64,000 nt of DNA from Pleurocapsa sp. PCC 7319 (GCF_000332195.1 NZ_KB235922.1:2194211-2258210), one strand, 5' to 3'; positions 1 through 10,267 are shown, counted from the first letter of the stretch. Program-made: numbers and translations. Notes: generated by a model from the letters alone, not told the origin.

Positions 1-954
1 CTAGCCGCAGGCTTGGCTCATGAACTTAATAATCCCTCCGCAGCGGTGGTTCGCGCCCTCAAAGACATTACCCCTGCCCTGTTGGAACTACAACGCATGA
101 ATTTAGTTTATGGTCAGCGCAATGTAGAAGCAGAACACACAGCTAAATGGCTCAAAGCCAGGGATGATGGCTATGATTTTATTGTTAATAGTCCCTCTCA
201 ACCTTTGCAGATGATGGATCTGGAAGACGAAATTTTAGATTGGCTAGAAGACTATGGAATTGAAGATGCTTGGAAGCTAGCTGAACCTTTAGCAGCAGGA
301 AATATCCAAATACAAATATTGGAGGAGCTAACTGCACGCTGGCGCAACGAAACTACGGAATTTAAGGATATGGGATTACGTTGGCTGGCCTTGTCTTTTG
401 AGGTCATGACGATGATTCAGTCTGGGTTGCGAGGTGCAGAAAGAGTTTCGGAATTGGTTCAGTCAATGCGCTCTTATTCTTACTTAGATCGAGGTGCTAA
501 ACAGCTAATTGATGTTCATCAAGGTTTAGAAGATACCATTCAACTGTTATCCCACAAACTAAAGCAAGGAGTAGAAATAAAACGTATCTATGATCGCTCA
601 CTGCCCAAAATACAAGCCTACGGTAGTGAGCTCAATCAAGTTTGGACCAATCTCATTGATAATGGAATTGATGCAATTGAGGGTAAAGGGATAATTGAGA
701 TTATTACCACTGTTTTAGTTGACTTCATTGAAGTAAAAATTGTTGACTCTGGAATAGGTATTCCTCCAGAAATTCAATCCCGTATTTTTGAACCGTTTTT
801 TACTACCAAATCAATAGGTAAAGGATCGGGCTTAGGCTTAGATAGCGTGAGACGCATTGTGGAAAATCGTCATCGTGGTTCAATTTCACTACTATCAGAA
901 CCAGGCAGAACTTGTTTTACCATCCGTCTGCCTATAAATATTGGTAATTCTTGA
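1..954 (+). CDS. Sensor histidine kinase, C-terminal part (5' end outside window)
   Basis: The reading frame is open from the first base, so the gene starts upstream and 317 codons are visible. The H-box (LAHELNNP) lies in the first ten visible residues, with the phospho-accepting His at visible residue 7. A long helical stretch follows, then a HATPase_c domain with an N-box (NLIDNGIDAI), a G1 box (DSGIGIP) and a G2 box (GSGLGLDSV). It should autophosphorylate and pass phosphate to an unseen regulator. Cyanobacterial kinases of this type often carry an N-terminal cyclic-nucleotide-binding domain. That is family knowledge and cannot be seen here. The TTG at position 13 is inside the H-box and is not a real start. 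Confidence 0.9.
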   Translation, partial: LAAGLAHELNNPSAAVVRALKDITPALLELQRMNLVYGQRNVEAEHTAKWLKARDDGYDFIVNSPSQPLQMMDLEDEILDWLEDYGIEDAWKLAEPLAAGNIQIQILEELTARWRNETTEFKDMGLRWLALSFEVMTMIQSGLRGAERVSELVQSMRSYSYLDRGAKQLIDVHQGLEDTIQLLSHKLKQGVEIKRIYDRSLPKIQAYGSELNQVWTNLIDNGIDAIEGKGIIEIITTVLVDFIEVKIVDSGIGIPPEIQSRIFEPFFTTKSIGKGSGLGLDSVRRIVENRHRGSISLLSEPGRTCFTIRLPINIGNS

Positions 955-956
955 AG

Positions 957-1158
957 TAAGTAGGTGGGTGTAATTAAATATAAAATGCCTACGGCAGGAG
1001 AATAGGGAACAGCGCGAAGTTGCGGTGGCGGGGGAACCCCGCTTGTCCCAAAGGGATACCGCAAGCATAAGCAAACTTCGTAAGAAGGGAACAGAGAACA
1101 GGGAATAGAGAAACAGCTTAATAGTACGGTTTTATAAATTATTCTGCCTACCTACTTA
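957..1158 (+). mobile_element. MITE-like element, copy 1 (with nested palindrome)
   Basis: A 202-bp non-coding element with imperfect terminal inverted repeats (AGTAGGTGGG at the left, CCTACCTACT at the right) is flanked by TA on both sides. About 40 bp at the left and 45 bp at the right are nearly identical to the reverse complement of 15209-15348. The centre holds degenerate GGGAACA/GGGAATA heptamers and a palindrome-rich insert (about 1011-1078) that the second copy lacks. It starts 2 bp after the kinase stop codon. TA flanks suggest mobilisation by an IS630/Tc1-mariner-type transposase (inference). The remaining 145 bp up to the helicase start is AT-rich, with no feature I can support. 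Confidence 0.75.
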
Positions 1159-1303
1159 TCGTTGATAAGCTGATACTAGGAGAATAACTCTTGTAGAAGC
1201 CATAAAATTGGCAAAGATGTCACAATATAGAAATGTCACAATCTAGATATAAATCATCAAGGTTAAAAATTGTGATCTATAGTCCGATTCAATAGAACCG
1301 CCT

Positions 1304-4231
1304 GTGAATCTAATCGCTCCCACTTCTAAGTTAAATTTGCCAGAATTATTTCCCTTTGAACTCGATAAATTCCAAAAAGATGCGATCGCAGCTTTGGCAG
1401 CAGGAAAATCAGTAGTCATCTGCGCTCCTACGGGTTCGGGTAAGACATTAATTGGTGAGTATGCTATCCACAGAGCATTAGAACATGGTAAACGAGTTTT
1501 TTACACTACACCCCTCAAAGCTCTTTCCAATCAAAAATTTCGCGATTTTCAGGAGCAATTTGGTGCCGACGATCCCAAGAGAATTGGATTGTTGACTGGA
1601 GATATCATCATCAACCCCAACGCGGCGGTAGTAGTAATGACTACAGAAATTTTCCGCAATATGCTCTATGAAACACCTATTGGTCAGCTTGGTACTACTC
1701 TAGAAGACGTGGAAGCGGTTGTGTTGGATGAGTGCCATTACATCAGTGACCGTTTTCGGGGTACGGTGTGGGAAGAGTCGATTATTTATTGTCCCCCTCA
1801 GATTCAGCTAGTAGCTCTGTCTGCTACAATCGGTAATCCTCAAGAACTAACCGACTGGATTGTTAAAGTCCGAAATTCTCATTTAGACCATGAAGATACT
1901 TACGAATGTGAGCTGATTAATTCAGATTTTCGTCCTGTTCCCTTAAGATATTATTTTTGCGATCGCCGTGGTATTCATCGATTATTAAATCAAAATGGGA
2001 CTCAGATCAATCCCCAGCTCAAAGCGTCTGCTCCTCGAAAAGGTCAGAAATCGAAAAGGCTGAAGCTGAAAGATTGCCCCAAAATTTATCAAGTGGTACA
2101 GCAACTTCAAGCCAAAGATATGCTCCCTGCGATTTACATTATTTTTAGTCGCCGAGGTTGCGATCAGGCAGTAGATCATTTAGATGTCTTGAATCTATTA
2201 ACTACCGAAGAAGGGCAGCAAATTGAGAACATTCTACTTTATTTCTTTTTGGCGGAAAATATTGAGTTGCAAACAGCTTTGTTAAAATATTTTGCCGAAT
2301 CTGATGCCGAGTTAGTCGACTTATTACGCGCATATCTAGCGGCTAATGACAATGCGGAGTTTAATTTAGCTCAATATCTGGGAGCCAATCCCAATCAGAA
2401 ATATCAACTATGGCAATTTCTATGTGAAAGTTCCCAGATCGCCAGAATTGATCAGATTGAACCTTTGATGCGCGGCATTGCTTCTCACCACGCAGGACTA
2501 TTACCAGCTTGGAAAGAGTTGGTCGAAAGGTTATTTGAATTGGGGCTGGTTAAGATTGTGTTCGCCACTGCAACCTTAGCCGCAGGAATTAATATGCCTG
2601 CCCGTACTACGGTGATGTCTGCTCTGTCTAAACGCACTGACGGAGGACATAGTATGCTTAGTCCTTCGGAATTTTTGCAGATCTCAGGTAGAGCGGGAAG
2701 ACGAGGCAAAGATAAAGTTGGTCATGTAGTAACTTTACAAACTCCTTTTGAGGGTGCAAAAGAAGCGGCTTTTTTAGCTACCTCCCAATCTGAACCTCTT
2801 AGAAGTTGGTTTACACCTTCCTATGGCATGGTACTTAACTTACTGCAAAAGCATACTTTGGCTGAAGTTAAAGAACTTTTAGAGAGAAGTTTTGCCGAAT
2901 ACCTGTCTCAGAAAAAGCTAGCTCCAGAGCAAGTAGCGATCGCTGAAATCACGACAGAGTTAGCTAAGCTAGACATCGCTCTCGCCTCCATTGCCCCTGG
3001 ACAATTAGCCAGTTATCAGAAACTAAAAGAGCGAGCCAGGGAAGAAAAACGACTGTTAGAAATTTTACAACAACAGGCTGAAGCAACTCGCAAAAACGAA
3101 ATCAAGCCGTTAATTGCCCAATTAGAACCAGGCAGAATTATTGGTTTAAAAGGAAAACATATCAGAGTAAACTCCCCTCTGGCAGCAGTGTTGATCGACA
3201 AGATTCCTGGTTCTGGTAAAGCGTCAAATTTACTGTGCTTGGGGTCAGATAATTATTGGTATATCGCAGCTAATGCTGATGTCACTGCAATTAACGAGGG
3301 AACTTTTACTGAGACAGAAATCGCCAAAATACCCATACCAGCTTTGGATAATCTTCAACTAGGCAAGTGGCGTAAAGGAGATGAGTATACAGCGATCGCG
3401 GTTAAACAAATTGCTAATTATTTAATCCCAACAGCTCCAGTCCCTGAAGTACTAGAACAGCAAAAAAGATTAGACACTGTCCAGCAACAAATTGAGCAAC
3501 ACCCCGTACAAAAAGTCCCTCAACCCCATCGTTTATTGAAAAAACACAATAAACGACTGCAACTACGAGAAAAACTCCATAAAACCCAAATTAAGTATCA
3601 AAAGCAAAAATCTAATCAATCTTACTATTGGGAAGAATTTCTTAATTTGATCAAAGTTCTGCAAGAATTTGCAGCTTTAGACGAATTTACCCCAACTTTT
3701 TTAGGTCAAGCAGCAGCAACTATTCGAGGTGATAATGAACTCTGGTTAGCTTTAGTATTTGTTTCTGGTGAGCTGGAGCATCTTGAACCTCATCATTTAG
3801 CAGCTACAGTCTGTGCTTTAATCACGGAAACTCCCCGAGCCGATGTCTGGTGTGACTTTCCTCCTCCTAGAGAAGTGTTAGAAGCTTTAGGTGTTAAGAA
3901 GCGAGAAACTGATGATACCTCAGAAATTGACACCTCAAATTCAGCTTTGCGAGAAATACGAACTCGCCTCTTCCAAGTACAACGCCGACATGGAGTTGGT
4001 TTGCCCGTATGGCGAGAATATGAGCTGGTCGGTTTGTGTGAACAATGGGCCTTAGGAATGGAATGGAATGACTTATGTGAAAGTGTAAGCTTGGCAGAAG
4101 GAGATGTTGTGAGAATGTTACGGCGTACCGTTGATGTCTTATCCCAGATACCCCAAATTCCTAATATTTCTGCCACTTTTTCTGATAAAGCTAGGGAAGC
4201 TAGCATCATGATGAAACGTTTTCCTATTTGA
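1304..4231 (+). CDS. Ski2/Mtr4-like DEAD/DEAH-box RNA helicase
   Basis: A 975-residue superfamily 2 helicase, probably acting in RNA turnover or remodelling in the cytoplasm. Visible motifs are Walker A APTGSGKT (residues 41-48), the DECH box (142-145), SAT (173-175) and motif VI QISGRAGRRG (459-468). A long middle section follows, then a C-terminal DSHCT-like helical domain in the last 170 residues, which is the Ski2/Mtr4/Dob1 layout. The start is GTG, since no better in-frame start lies nearby. A short inverted repeat (TTTGACC/GGTCAAA, 4227-4248) overlaps the stop codon but lacks a T-run. The gene stands alone, convergent with amt. Confidence 0.92.
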   Translation: MNLIAPTSKLNLPELFPFELDKFQKDAIAALAAGKSVVICAPTGSGKTLIGEYAIHRALEHGKRVFYTTPLKALSNQKFRDFQEQFGADDPKRIGLLTGDIIINPNAAVVVMTTEIFRNMLYETPIGQLGTTLEDVEAVVLDECHYISDRFRGTVWEESIIYCPPQIQLVALSATIGNPQELTDWIVKVRNSHLDHEDTYECELINSDFRPVPLRYYFCDRRGIHRLLNQNGTQINPQLKASAPRKGQKSKRLKLKDCPKIYQVVQQLQAKDMLPAIYIIFSRRGCDQAVDHLDVLNLLTTEEGQQIENILLYFFLAENIELQTALLKYFAESDAELVDLLRAYLAANDNAEFNLAQYLGANPNQKYQLWQFLCESSQIARIDQIEPLMRGIASHHAGLLPAWKELVERLFELGLVKIVFATATLAAGINMPARTTVMSALSKRTDGGHSMLSPSEFLQISGRAGRRGKDKVGHVVTLQTPFEGAKEAAFLATSQSEPLRSWFTPSYGMVLNLLQKHTLAEVKELLERSFAEYLSQKKLAPEQVAIAEITTELAKLDIALASIAPGQLASYQKLKERAREEKRLLEILQQQAEATRKNEIKPLIAQLEPGRIIGLKGKHIRVNSPLAAVLIDKIPGSGKASNLLCLGSDNYWYIAANADVTAINEGTFTETEIAKIPIPALDNLQLGKWRKGDEYTAIAVKQIANYLIPTAPVPEVLEQQKRLDTVQQQIEQHPVQKVPQPHRLLKKHNKRLQLREKLHKTQIKYQKQKSNQSYYWEEFLNLIKVLQEFAALDEFTPTFLGQAAATIRGDNELWLALVFVSGELEHLEPHHLAATVCALITETPRADVWCDFPPPREVLEALGVKKRETDDTSEIDTSNSALREIRTRLFQVQRRHGVGLPVWREYELVGLCEQWALGMEWNDLCESVSLAEGDVVRMLRRTVDVLSQIPQIPNISATFSDKAREASIMMKRFPI

Positions 4232-4300
4232 CCTCAGTTCGGGTCAAAGAAATTTAAAAAAGCTTATGGCCTATAGCTTATGGCTACGAGTGAGGCTCGT

Positions 4301-5842
4301 TTACAAAAAAGTTCCATCACTGCCTTGAATTTCTTCTTGAAGAGATACTCTTAATGCTTTTCTCCCACAACGTAGATAGTAATATAAGTTTTTTTTGTTT
4401 CGAGAAAAATCATATTTTTGTAATTTATTTTCTGAGTAGTCAGTCTGCGAGAAAGTTTCATATTTAAAAGCTGGTTTATAACCAAGAGAAGATCTTAAGT
4501 TGCGATTGAGAGATTCAATTCCATAAATTGCCAAACCAATCCCCAACCAAAAGATTAAACTCAAAATTAGAATAGTTAGATTAACTGATAAAATGCCCAC
4601 AAGTTGACTGACTATCTGCTCAATTCGGATTACAGGATCATTAATATAAGGTGGTAACTGGTTGGCAAATAAACCTGCAGCTATAGTACCCCAGATACCA
4701 CAACCCAAGTGGACGGGAATTGCGCCAACGGGGTCATCGATCTTCAAAACATCTAGCAGTTGCTCAATTAATATAATCCACAAACTGCTAACCATCCCAA
4801 TAAAGAGAGCAACCCCTAAACTAACGTAAGCAGAAGAAGCTGTAATACCTACTAACCCTCCCAAAATACCATTAATTACTAAAGATAATGTTGCCTTTTG
4901 ACGACGTAAACCTCTTAAAAACAATACAAAAATCCCTCCTGATGCACCCGCCATCATAGTGGTGGTTATGATATGGGGAAGATCGGTAATAGAACGAGTT
5001 GCACCGCCATTAAACCCCAACCAACCTAACCAAAGAATTAGACAACCTAAGGTTGACAGAGACAAACTATAGTAACTGAATGTTTGAGGATGACTAGTAA
5101 ATTTATTTCCTGGGACTTCATCGGGATTATAACCTTGCCAACCTCTGCGAGGTCCAATTAAAATTGCTCCGACCAAACCGGCCATCCCGCCAACAGAATG
5201 CACCACTGTTGAACCAGCAAAATCAAGAAAATTAAAGTTAACTGCCAACCAGCCATTAGGATTCCATACCCAACGACCAGTTAGAGGATAAGCGATCGCC
5301 ACTAAACAAAAGCTAAACCAGAAAAAAGCCCAAAACTTGACTCTTTCTGCTGTGGCACCGGAAACAATAGTGGCAGCAGTTCCTGCAAAAACTAGCTGAA
5401 AGAAAAATGCTACCACCATAGGCTGTAGTGGATAGAGTGTTTGCAGGCTAGCAAAACTGTTGCTATCACTAAATGGTGGTTCAAAAGCCAGAAAGAAAAA
5501 GCCTGTTTTCCCTAACCAAGCATTGCCATTACCAAACATTAAACCAAAACCAAGTAACCAAAAAGCCAAAATTGTAATACAAAAAACAATCAAGTTCTTA
5601 GCCAATATATTGGTTGAGTTTCTAGTTTGACACGAACCTGCCTCTAACATGGCAAAGCCAGCGTTCATAAAAAATACTAAGCTGCCAGCAATAACCAACC
5701 AGAGTGTATCTAGAAACTCTAGATTGACGGCTATTGTTTCTTGAGCTAATGCTGGTTCAATAACAACAAACAACAGAATGCTAATTATGAATAAACCAAA
5801 ATATCGATAATTAAATTTAATTGACCTGGTTTTGATTGCCAC
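4301..5842 (-). CDS. amt: Ammonium transporter (Amt/MEP/Rh family)
   Basis: A 513-residue inner-membrane ammonium channel. An N-terminal signal-like hydrophobic segment is followed by about eleven membrane segments. Family landmarks are visible: FFMNAGFAMLEAG near the N-terminus, GGMAGLVGAILIGPR, and GAIPVHLGCGIWGTIAAGLF near the C-terminus. The cytoplasmic tail of about 70 residues after the last membrane segment is polar and long for the family. GTG start. It lies 99 bp behind a response regulator that follows a histidine kinase, all on this strand, so the three may be co-transcribed. I saw no clear NtcA site (GTA-N8-TAC) directly upstream. Confidence 0.93.
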   Translation of the reverse strand: MAIKTRSIKFNYRYFGLFIISILLFVVIEPALAQETIAVNLEFLDTLWLVIAGSLVFFMNAGFAMLEAGSCQTRNSTNILAKNLIVFCITILAFWLLGFGLMFGNGNAWLGKTGFFFLAFEPPFSDSNSFASLQTLYPLQPMVVAFFFQLVFAGTAATIVSGATAERVKFWAFFWFSFCLVAIAYPLTGRWVWNPNGWLAVNFNFLDFAGSTVVHSVGGMAGLVGAILIGPRRGWQGYNPDEVPGNKFTSHPQTFSYYSLSLSTLGCLILWLGWLGFNGGATRSITDLPHIITTTMMAGASGGIFVLFLRGLRRQKATLSLVINGILGGLVGITASSAYVSLGVALFIGMVSSLWIILIEQLLDVLKIDDPVGAIPVHLGCGIWGTIAAGLFANQLPPYINDPVIRIEQIVSQLVGILSVNLTILILSLIFWLGIGLAIYGIESLNRNLRSSLGYKPAFKYETFSQTDYSENKLQKYDFSRNKKNLYYYLRCGRKALRVSLQEEIQGSDGTFL

Positions 5843-5941
5843 TTGATGAATACATTAGTGATACTTCTTTTTAAGATATTAGCTTCCCAACGTCTTAAAA
5901 TTCTAAAATTCTATACTAATCATGTAATCAAAACCAAACAA

Positions 5942-6601
5942 TTAATTTTGCAAAATCAAGGAAAGTGCAGGGTTTTCAGAGTCTAAATTAGGGATTTGCT
6001 TAAGTAAACTAATTTCTTTAGCGCAAGTTTCTTGAATAATTCTGAGATTGCGATCGCGTTTTTGTCCTGGTTGAATTTTTTTAATTAAATTAACTGCTGT
6101 ATTAATCTTTAGCAAAGCTTCGTGATATTCATGGGATATCTCCTCTTTAATTTGCAATTGTTCTAGTTCTTTAACCCTTTGTTCTAGGATCTCAGCCCTT
6201 TGGTGTTCTCGATCATATTGTTGTCTTAATTTTTCCTGTTTTGCTAAACGAGTATGAATTGCACCCAATAACTCTTCTCTGGTAAATGGCTTAGTCAGAT
6301 AATCATCTGCCCCTAATTCCATGCCTTGTCTAATATCTCCTTTGTCAGACATAGCTGTCAGAAAAATAAAAGGAGTTAGAGAAGTCATGGGCAATTCTCG
6401 CATTTCGGATAGTACTTCATATCCGTTCATTTCGGGCATCATGACATCACAAATAACGAGATCGGGTATATTTTCTTGAGCCCATAAGATACCTAAAATG
6501 CCATTTTCAGTGCTAAAAACTGCAAAATCTTCGGCTTCTAGAAGTTCGACAATATTCTCTCGAACAAATAATTCGTCTTCAATTACTAAAATTTTAGTCA
6601 T
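5942..6601 (-). CDS. Response regulator with C-terminal coiled coil
   Basis: A 219-residue protein. The N-terminal CheY-like receiver (1-120) has its phospho-acceptor Asp at residue 52 (VICDVMMPEMNG) and the conserved Lys at 104 (YLTKPF). The remainder is a charged coiled coil (about 122-165) and a helical tail with no DNA-binding domain. Similar single-receiver proteins in cyanobacteria usually pair with a neighbouring kinase through the helical part. The kinase at 6690-9305 ends 88 bp upstream on the same strand and is the obvious partner. Confidence 0.9.
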   Translation of the reverse strand: MTKILVIEDELFVRENIVELLEAEDFAVFSTENGILGILWAQENIPDLVICDVMMPEMNGYEVLSEMRELPMTSLTPFIFLTAMSDKGDIRQGMELGADDYLTKPFTREELLGAIHTRLAKQEKLRQQYDREHQRAEILEQRVKELEQLQIKEEISHEYHEALLKINTAVNLIKKIQPGQKRDRNLRIIQETCAKEISLLKQIPNLDSENPALSLILQN

Positions 6602-6689
6602 AGTGTTTACTTTGAATAAGAGAAATTAATAATTAATTTGTCAATTAATATAAAATCGACCTCTTAAGGTCTTGCTTAATTTATAACCT

Positions 6690-9305
6690 TTATTCGACAA
6701 CTAGATAAGGCAAAGTAACAGTAAAAGTTGAACCAACTCCCTCTTCGCTGTTCATGGTAACTGTTCCTTGATGTAAATCTACGGATCTTTTGACAATGGG
6801 CAATCCTAAACCAGTACCTGGAATTGTACCTACGTTATTAGCTCGATGAAAAAAATCAAACAATTGATCTTGATCTGCGGGAGGAATTCCAATGCCAAAA
6901 TCCTGAATTTGGAAAATGGCTTGTTTCGATTGGCAACTCAAATTAAAAATGACTCGATCACTATCTGGAGAATATTTAATTCCATTTGACAGCAGATTAG
7001 TTAAAATATGCCTCAACATTTTTTCGTCCATATAGACCTTGACAATATCATTCTCACTAAAATCTGATTGCTGATTACAACTATTTTCAGCCTCTAAACT
7101 AGACTTACTTTGAAAAAGAATTTGATGAGTCTGTGTAGTAAGCTGTATTTCTTCGACTATATCTTGACAGAATTGAGGGAGATTAATTAGAGACGGGTTT
7201 AACTCTAACTTGCCGGCATCGGATTTACCAAGTAGGAGAACATCATTTAATAACTCCGTCATGTGTTTGACTGAAGCTTGAATACGCTGTAAGTGATTCA
7301 GTTTTTTGGCTTCGCTCCATTTATGACTGTAATGTTCTAATAGCTCGGCAGAAGATAGGATCGAAGCTAGAGGAGTCCGAAATTCATGGGAAGCCATAGT
7401 CACAAATCGGCTTTTAAGTTCGTTGAGTTTTTTCTCTTGGACTAAAGTTCTCCGGATATCCTCTTCTGCTTGTTTGCGTTCCGTAATATCGCGAATAATA
7501 GCCATTACTTCATTAACCTCACTGATGGCAATCCGAACTTCATAACTGTGAATTTTATCCTCAGTGGGAAGTTGACATTCTAAAATCTGCAACTCTCCAG
7601 TAATAAAAGCCCGTTCAATACAGTTTAAGGTTGGCAATGCTATTTCTTCGGGAAATACTTCCTTAATGTGTTTGCCCAGAAATTGTTTCTTAGGGGTAAG
7701 CAAATTTTCAGCCGTAGCAGCTTTGTAATTAACAAAAACACCTTCTCTACTAATACGAAAGATTAAATCGGGAATCGCATTAAGAATTGCTCGATTAGTT
7801 GCCATGCTTGAGCGTAAAGCATCTTCAGCTCTTTTGCGCTCCATAATCAGACCTAACTGAGAAGCAACTGAGCTGACTAATTCTACTGTTCCCTTATTTT
7901 CTGTACGAGTCGAAAAATCAAAAAAGACAAATACAGCAATTACTTTTTCATCGGCAATAATTGGCACTCCTAAAGCAGTTTGTAATCCTGATTCTTGAGC
8001 AATTTTGCCTCTAACAACAGATGCTTCAGTCTGTTGAGTAACGTCTTCAATCCACTCGAAGTTCTTTTTAGACCATACTCTTCCAGCTATACCAACACCA
8101 CTAGCAAAATTGAATTCTAAGCTAGCTTCGCGAAAAGATTTTAGTTTTCCTGTATTACTGTAACAAGACGGACTTAGAGTGAGAATATTATCTACCTCAT
8201 TAGGAAGCCAAGCTTCGCCATAACTCCAGCCCACAGTTTCACAAACCTTACGTAAAGTAATGGCGATCGCACCATCGAAATTAAATGCTTCAGTAATGGC
8301 TTGAGTAATAGTTTGCAATAGACGAATTTCTTGTTCTACGCGCTCCCGTTCTGCAATTTCAGCTTTTAAGGTTTCGTTACTCTCAGCTAATTCTATGGTG
8401 CGCCTTTCAACTCGATCTTCTAACTCTTGGTGTGCTTTTTTGAGTAATATTTCCGCTCGTTTACGTTTGGTAATATCTGAGATATAGCATCTAACTAATT
8501 TACTGGTAGAAATTAGATGGATGGACTGTTCAAAAATTTTTTCTTCTATGGCAACTTCGCGTACCAGTGCAGTTTGTTCTTTAGCTTTAACTAAAGGAAT
8601 TATTCCCCTTAAAATAGGATGTTGCAATTTATCTTGCTTAAGACTAGGAAAACTTTTGATAGCAGCTGGATTTAGATAGGTAATATTCCCTTTAAGATCG
8701 ATTTCTACAATCGGATCGGAAAATAGTTCGGGAAAAGAAGCTAACCGTTCTAATGAATGTTGAATTGATGCTTGTTGTTCTTCCTTTTGCTTAGATAAAG
8801 TTGTTCGTTCTTCAGCTTGATCAGGATTACTGGTTAAGGTCTTACGGTAATCAGTTCGACGAGAATTGTCTAGATCACCAAAAAAACCAGAAGGGATCAT
8901 CAAGTCTTGCTCATCTTCCAAAAAGAGTGAAGGCTGTAATGGATTGGTTGCTGATGGTTCGGCTATTGCATGATATGTGGCGATAATATCTTCACAGAAT
9001 GTGATTACATCTCCATGTTGTAAATCAAAAGAAAAACAAACATTGCCGTTCACTTTGATGCCATTTCTGCTACGCCGACCATTGAGATCTCCATCAATCA
9101 GACGGAACTGATGACTTTCAGTTCCAGGTATTGTAATCCTCAGTAGGGTTGCATGATAACGGGAAATTTGAGATGAATTCAATACGATTTGATTATGAGC
9201 AGCACGACCAATGGAACAAGTTTTTGATTCCAGGTTAATGGTACGTTGTTCATTCTGCTCTTCAATTATTAAGAAATGCTTTTTGGGTTGCAACTTATTC
9301 ATCAA
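6690..9305 (-). CDS. FHA-PAS-GAF-PAS sensor histidine kinase
   Basis: An 871-residue soluble kinase. The N-terminal FHA domain (about 10-112) has the expected GR, S-x-x-H and NG residues and would read phosphothreonine. A PAS-like segment (190-280), a coiled coil, a GAF domain (330-490) and a second PAS domain (505-620) follow. The HisKA domain carries the phospho-accepting His at 640 (ASHEFRTPL). The HATPase has an N-box near 770, G1 DFGIGIP and G2 GTGLGLP. There is no membrane segment. FHA fused to a histidine kinase suggests cross-talk with Ser/Thr kinases (inference). First gene of a likely kinase, regulator, amt run. Confidence 0.92.
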   Translation of the reverse strand: MMNKLQPKKHFLIIEEQNEQRTINLESKTCSIGRAAHNQIVLNSSQISRYHATLLRITIPGTESHQFRLIDGDLNGRRSRNGIKVNGNVCFSFDLQHGDVITFCEDIIATYHAIAEPSATNPLQPSLFLEDEQDLMIPSGFFGDLDNSRRTDYRKTLTSNPDQAEERTTLSKQKEEQQASIQHSLERLASFPELFSDPIVEIDLKGNITYLNPAAIKSFPSLKQDKLQHPILRGIIPLVKAKEQTALVREVAIEEKIFEQSIHLISTSKLVRCYISDITKRKRAEILLKKAHQELEDRVERRTIELAESNETLKAEIAERERVEQEIRLLQTITQAITEAFNFDGAIAITLRKVCETVGWSYGEAWLPNEVDNILTLSPSCYSNTGKLKSFREASLEFNFASGVGIAGRVWSKKNFEWIEDVTQQTEASVVRGKIAQESGLQTALGVPIIADEKVIAVFVFFDFSTRTENKGTVELVSSVASQLGLIMERKRAEDALRSSMATNRAILNAIPDLIFRISREGVFVNYKAATAENLLTPKKQFLGKHIKEVFPEEIALPTLNCIERAFITGELQILECQLPTEDKIHSYEVRIAISEVNEVMAIIRDITERKQAEEDIRRTLVQEKKLNELKSRFVTMASHEFRTPLASILSSAELLEHYSHKWSEAKKLNHLQRIQASVKHMTELLNDVLLLGKSDAGKLELNPSLINLPQFCQDIVEEIQLTTQTHQILFQSKSSLEAENSCNQQSDFSENDIVKVYMDEKMLRHILTNLLSNGIKYSPDSDRVIFNLSCQSKQAIFQIQDFGIGIPPADQDQLFDFFHRANNVGTIPGTGLGLPIVKRSVDLHQGTVTMNSEEGVGSTFTVTLPYLVVE

Positions 9306-9664
9306 TGTTGGGAATCATCAAAGCAAAAATATTGGAGAATTAATACTTATAAGGTTCCCAAAAGCATTATCTAAAATAACATTTCGTAAATTTTAAAATC
9401 ATCTGTTCCTTAAATTTCACCAAGGCTGTTGCCTTGGAGGGAATAGGGAATAGGTAACGGGCAACAGTGCTTTTCTGTTCCCGTCTTACGTGGTTCTACT
9501 AGCTACGTGCGACTCAGCGTAGCCCACGCGCTGTTCCCTTGGTCTGAAGCCCTGTCTTTCAAGACGGAAGGAGTTTGGGAGAGGTTTAAATCCTCGCACC
9601 ATTCTTGTCACTATTCCCTATTCCCTGTTCCCTTTAAAAGATTCCCTATTAGTAATGCCATTTT
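9306..9664. repeat. Repeat-filled intergenic region
   Basis: 359 bp without a gene. It holds a perfect hairpin (CCAAGGC-TGTT-GCCTTGG, 9420-9437) and two blocks of degenerate GGGAATA/GGGAACA heptamers on opposite strands (about 9438-9465 and 9612-9640). Between them is a palindromic repeat resembling that at 34003-34130 (CGCGTAGC-type arms). A stretch at about 9540-9604 ends like a tRNA T-arm plus acceptor (GAGAGGTTTAAATCCTC followed by GCACCA), but no 5' half pairs with it. Confidence 0.6.
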
Positions 9665-10267
9665 TTAAAGTGGAATCAACTCCGGAAAGTTAAGTAATAA
9701 TTGTTCACTGTCAAGTTCATCTCCTAACTTAGCAGGCGAAAAATGAATTTGAATTGCTCTTAGCTGTTCTTGATAGTGAAGATTGATCAGGGCTTTGAGT
9801 CCATATTCTAAAGCTTCTATATCTGCTAAATTATTCTCCAGATCGGGGGATTCGCCCTCGAAAGCAACGGTTAAAATGATCACCAAGTTGCTAGTTATCG
9901 GTAAAGATAAAGGCTGGTCATCGTCAATATCTTGAGTGGGATCAATTTCACTGAGATATCTTTGGGCGGAGTCGGTAAATAATTCATTGACGTAGTCTCC
10001 TGCTTCTCCTTCGTCCCACAAGACATCTCCTTCATTAGCAGCCGATTGCCAGTAATTACTCATCTGTAAGAGATTTTGACAGACAGCAACTAATCCTTCC
10101 CCCAAGACTTCTAGATCTCCCTCGGCTTCGATTGCTTCTCTTGCCACACGGTTAAGCACTCCTAACATAGGAGCAATTTCTTCGCCTGCCAGATGAATAA
10201 AAATACGAGAAACTACAAAGCGGGTTTTGCCACTAAACTTGGAAATGCGATCGCGCCAGGAAGTCAT
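9665..10267 (-). CDS. DUF1517-family conserved cyanobacterial protein
   Basis: A 200-residue protein matching the pattern I remember for DUF1517 proteins: a helical N-terminal half, a short Asp-rich linker (IDDDQP) before a strand-rich domain, and a closing motif LLLNFPELIPL. There is no signal peptide or membrane segment, unlike the longer DUF1517 proteins. Its role is unknown. The start is an ATG preceded by AT-rich DNA and it is a single gene, with only repeats downstream. The family call rests on recognition of sequence style. Confidence 0.7.
   Translation of the reverse strand: MTSWRDRISKFSGKTRFVVSRIFIHLAGEEIAPMLGVLNRVAREAIEAEGDLEVLGEGLVAVCQNLLQMSNYWQSAANEGDVLWDEGEAGDYVNELFTDSAQRYLSEIDPTQDIDDDQPLSLPITSNLVIILTVAFEGESPDLENNLADIEALEYGLKALINLHYQEQLRAIQIHFSPAKLGDELDSEQLLLNFPELIPL

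Noticed and set aside
5843-5941. NtcA site before amt
   Set aside because: The only similar pattern is TAC-N8-TAC, which lacks the needed GTA-N8-TAC symmetry.
9540-9604. tRNA-like 3' half (T-arm and GCACCA end)
   Set aside because: No matching acceptor, D-arm or proper anticodon arm lies upstream. It is more likely part of an interspersed repeat or a tRNA relic.
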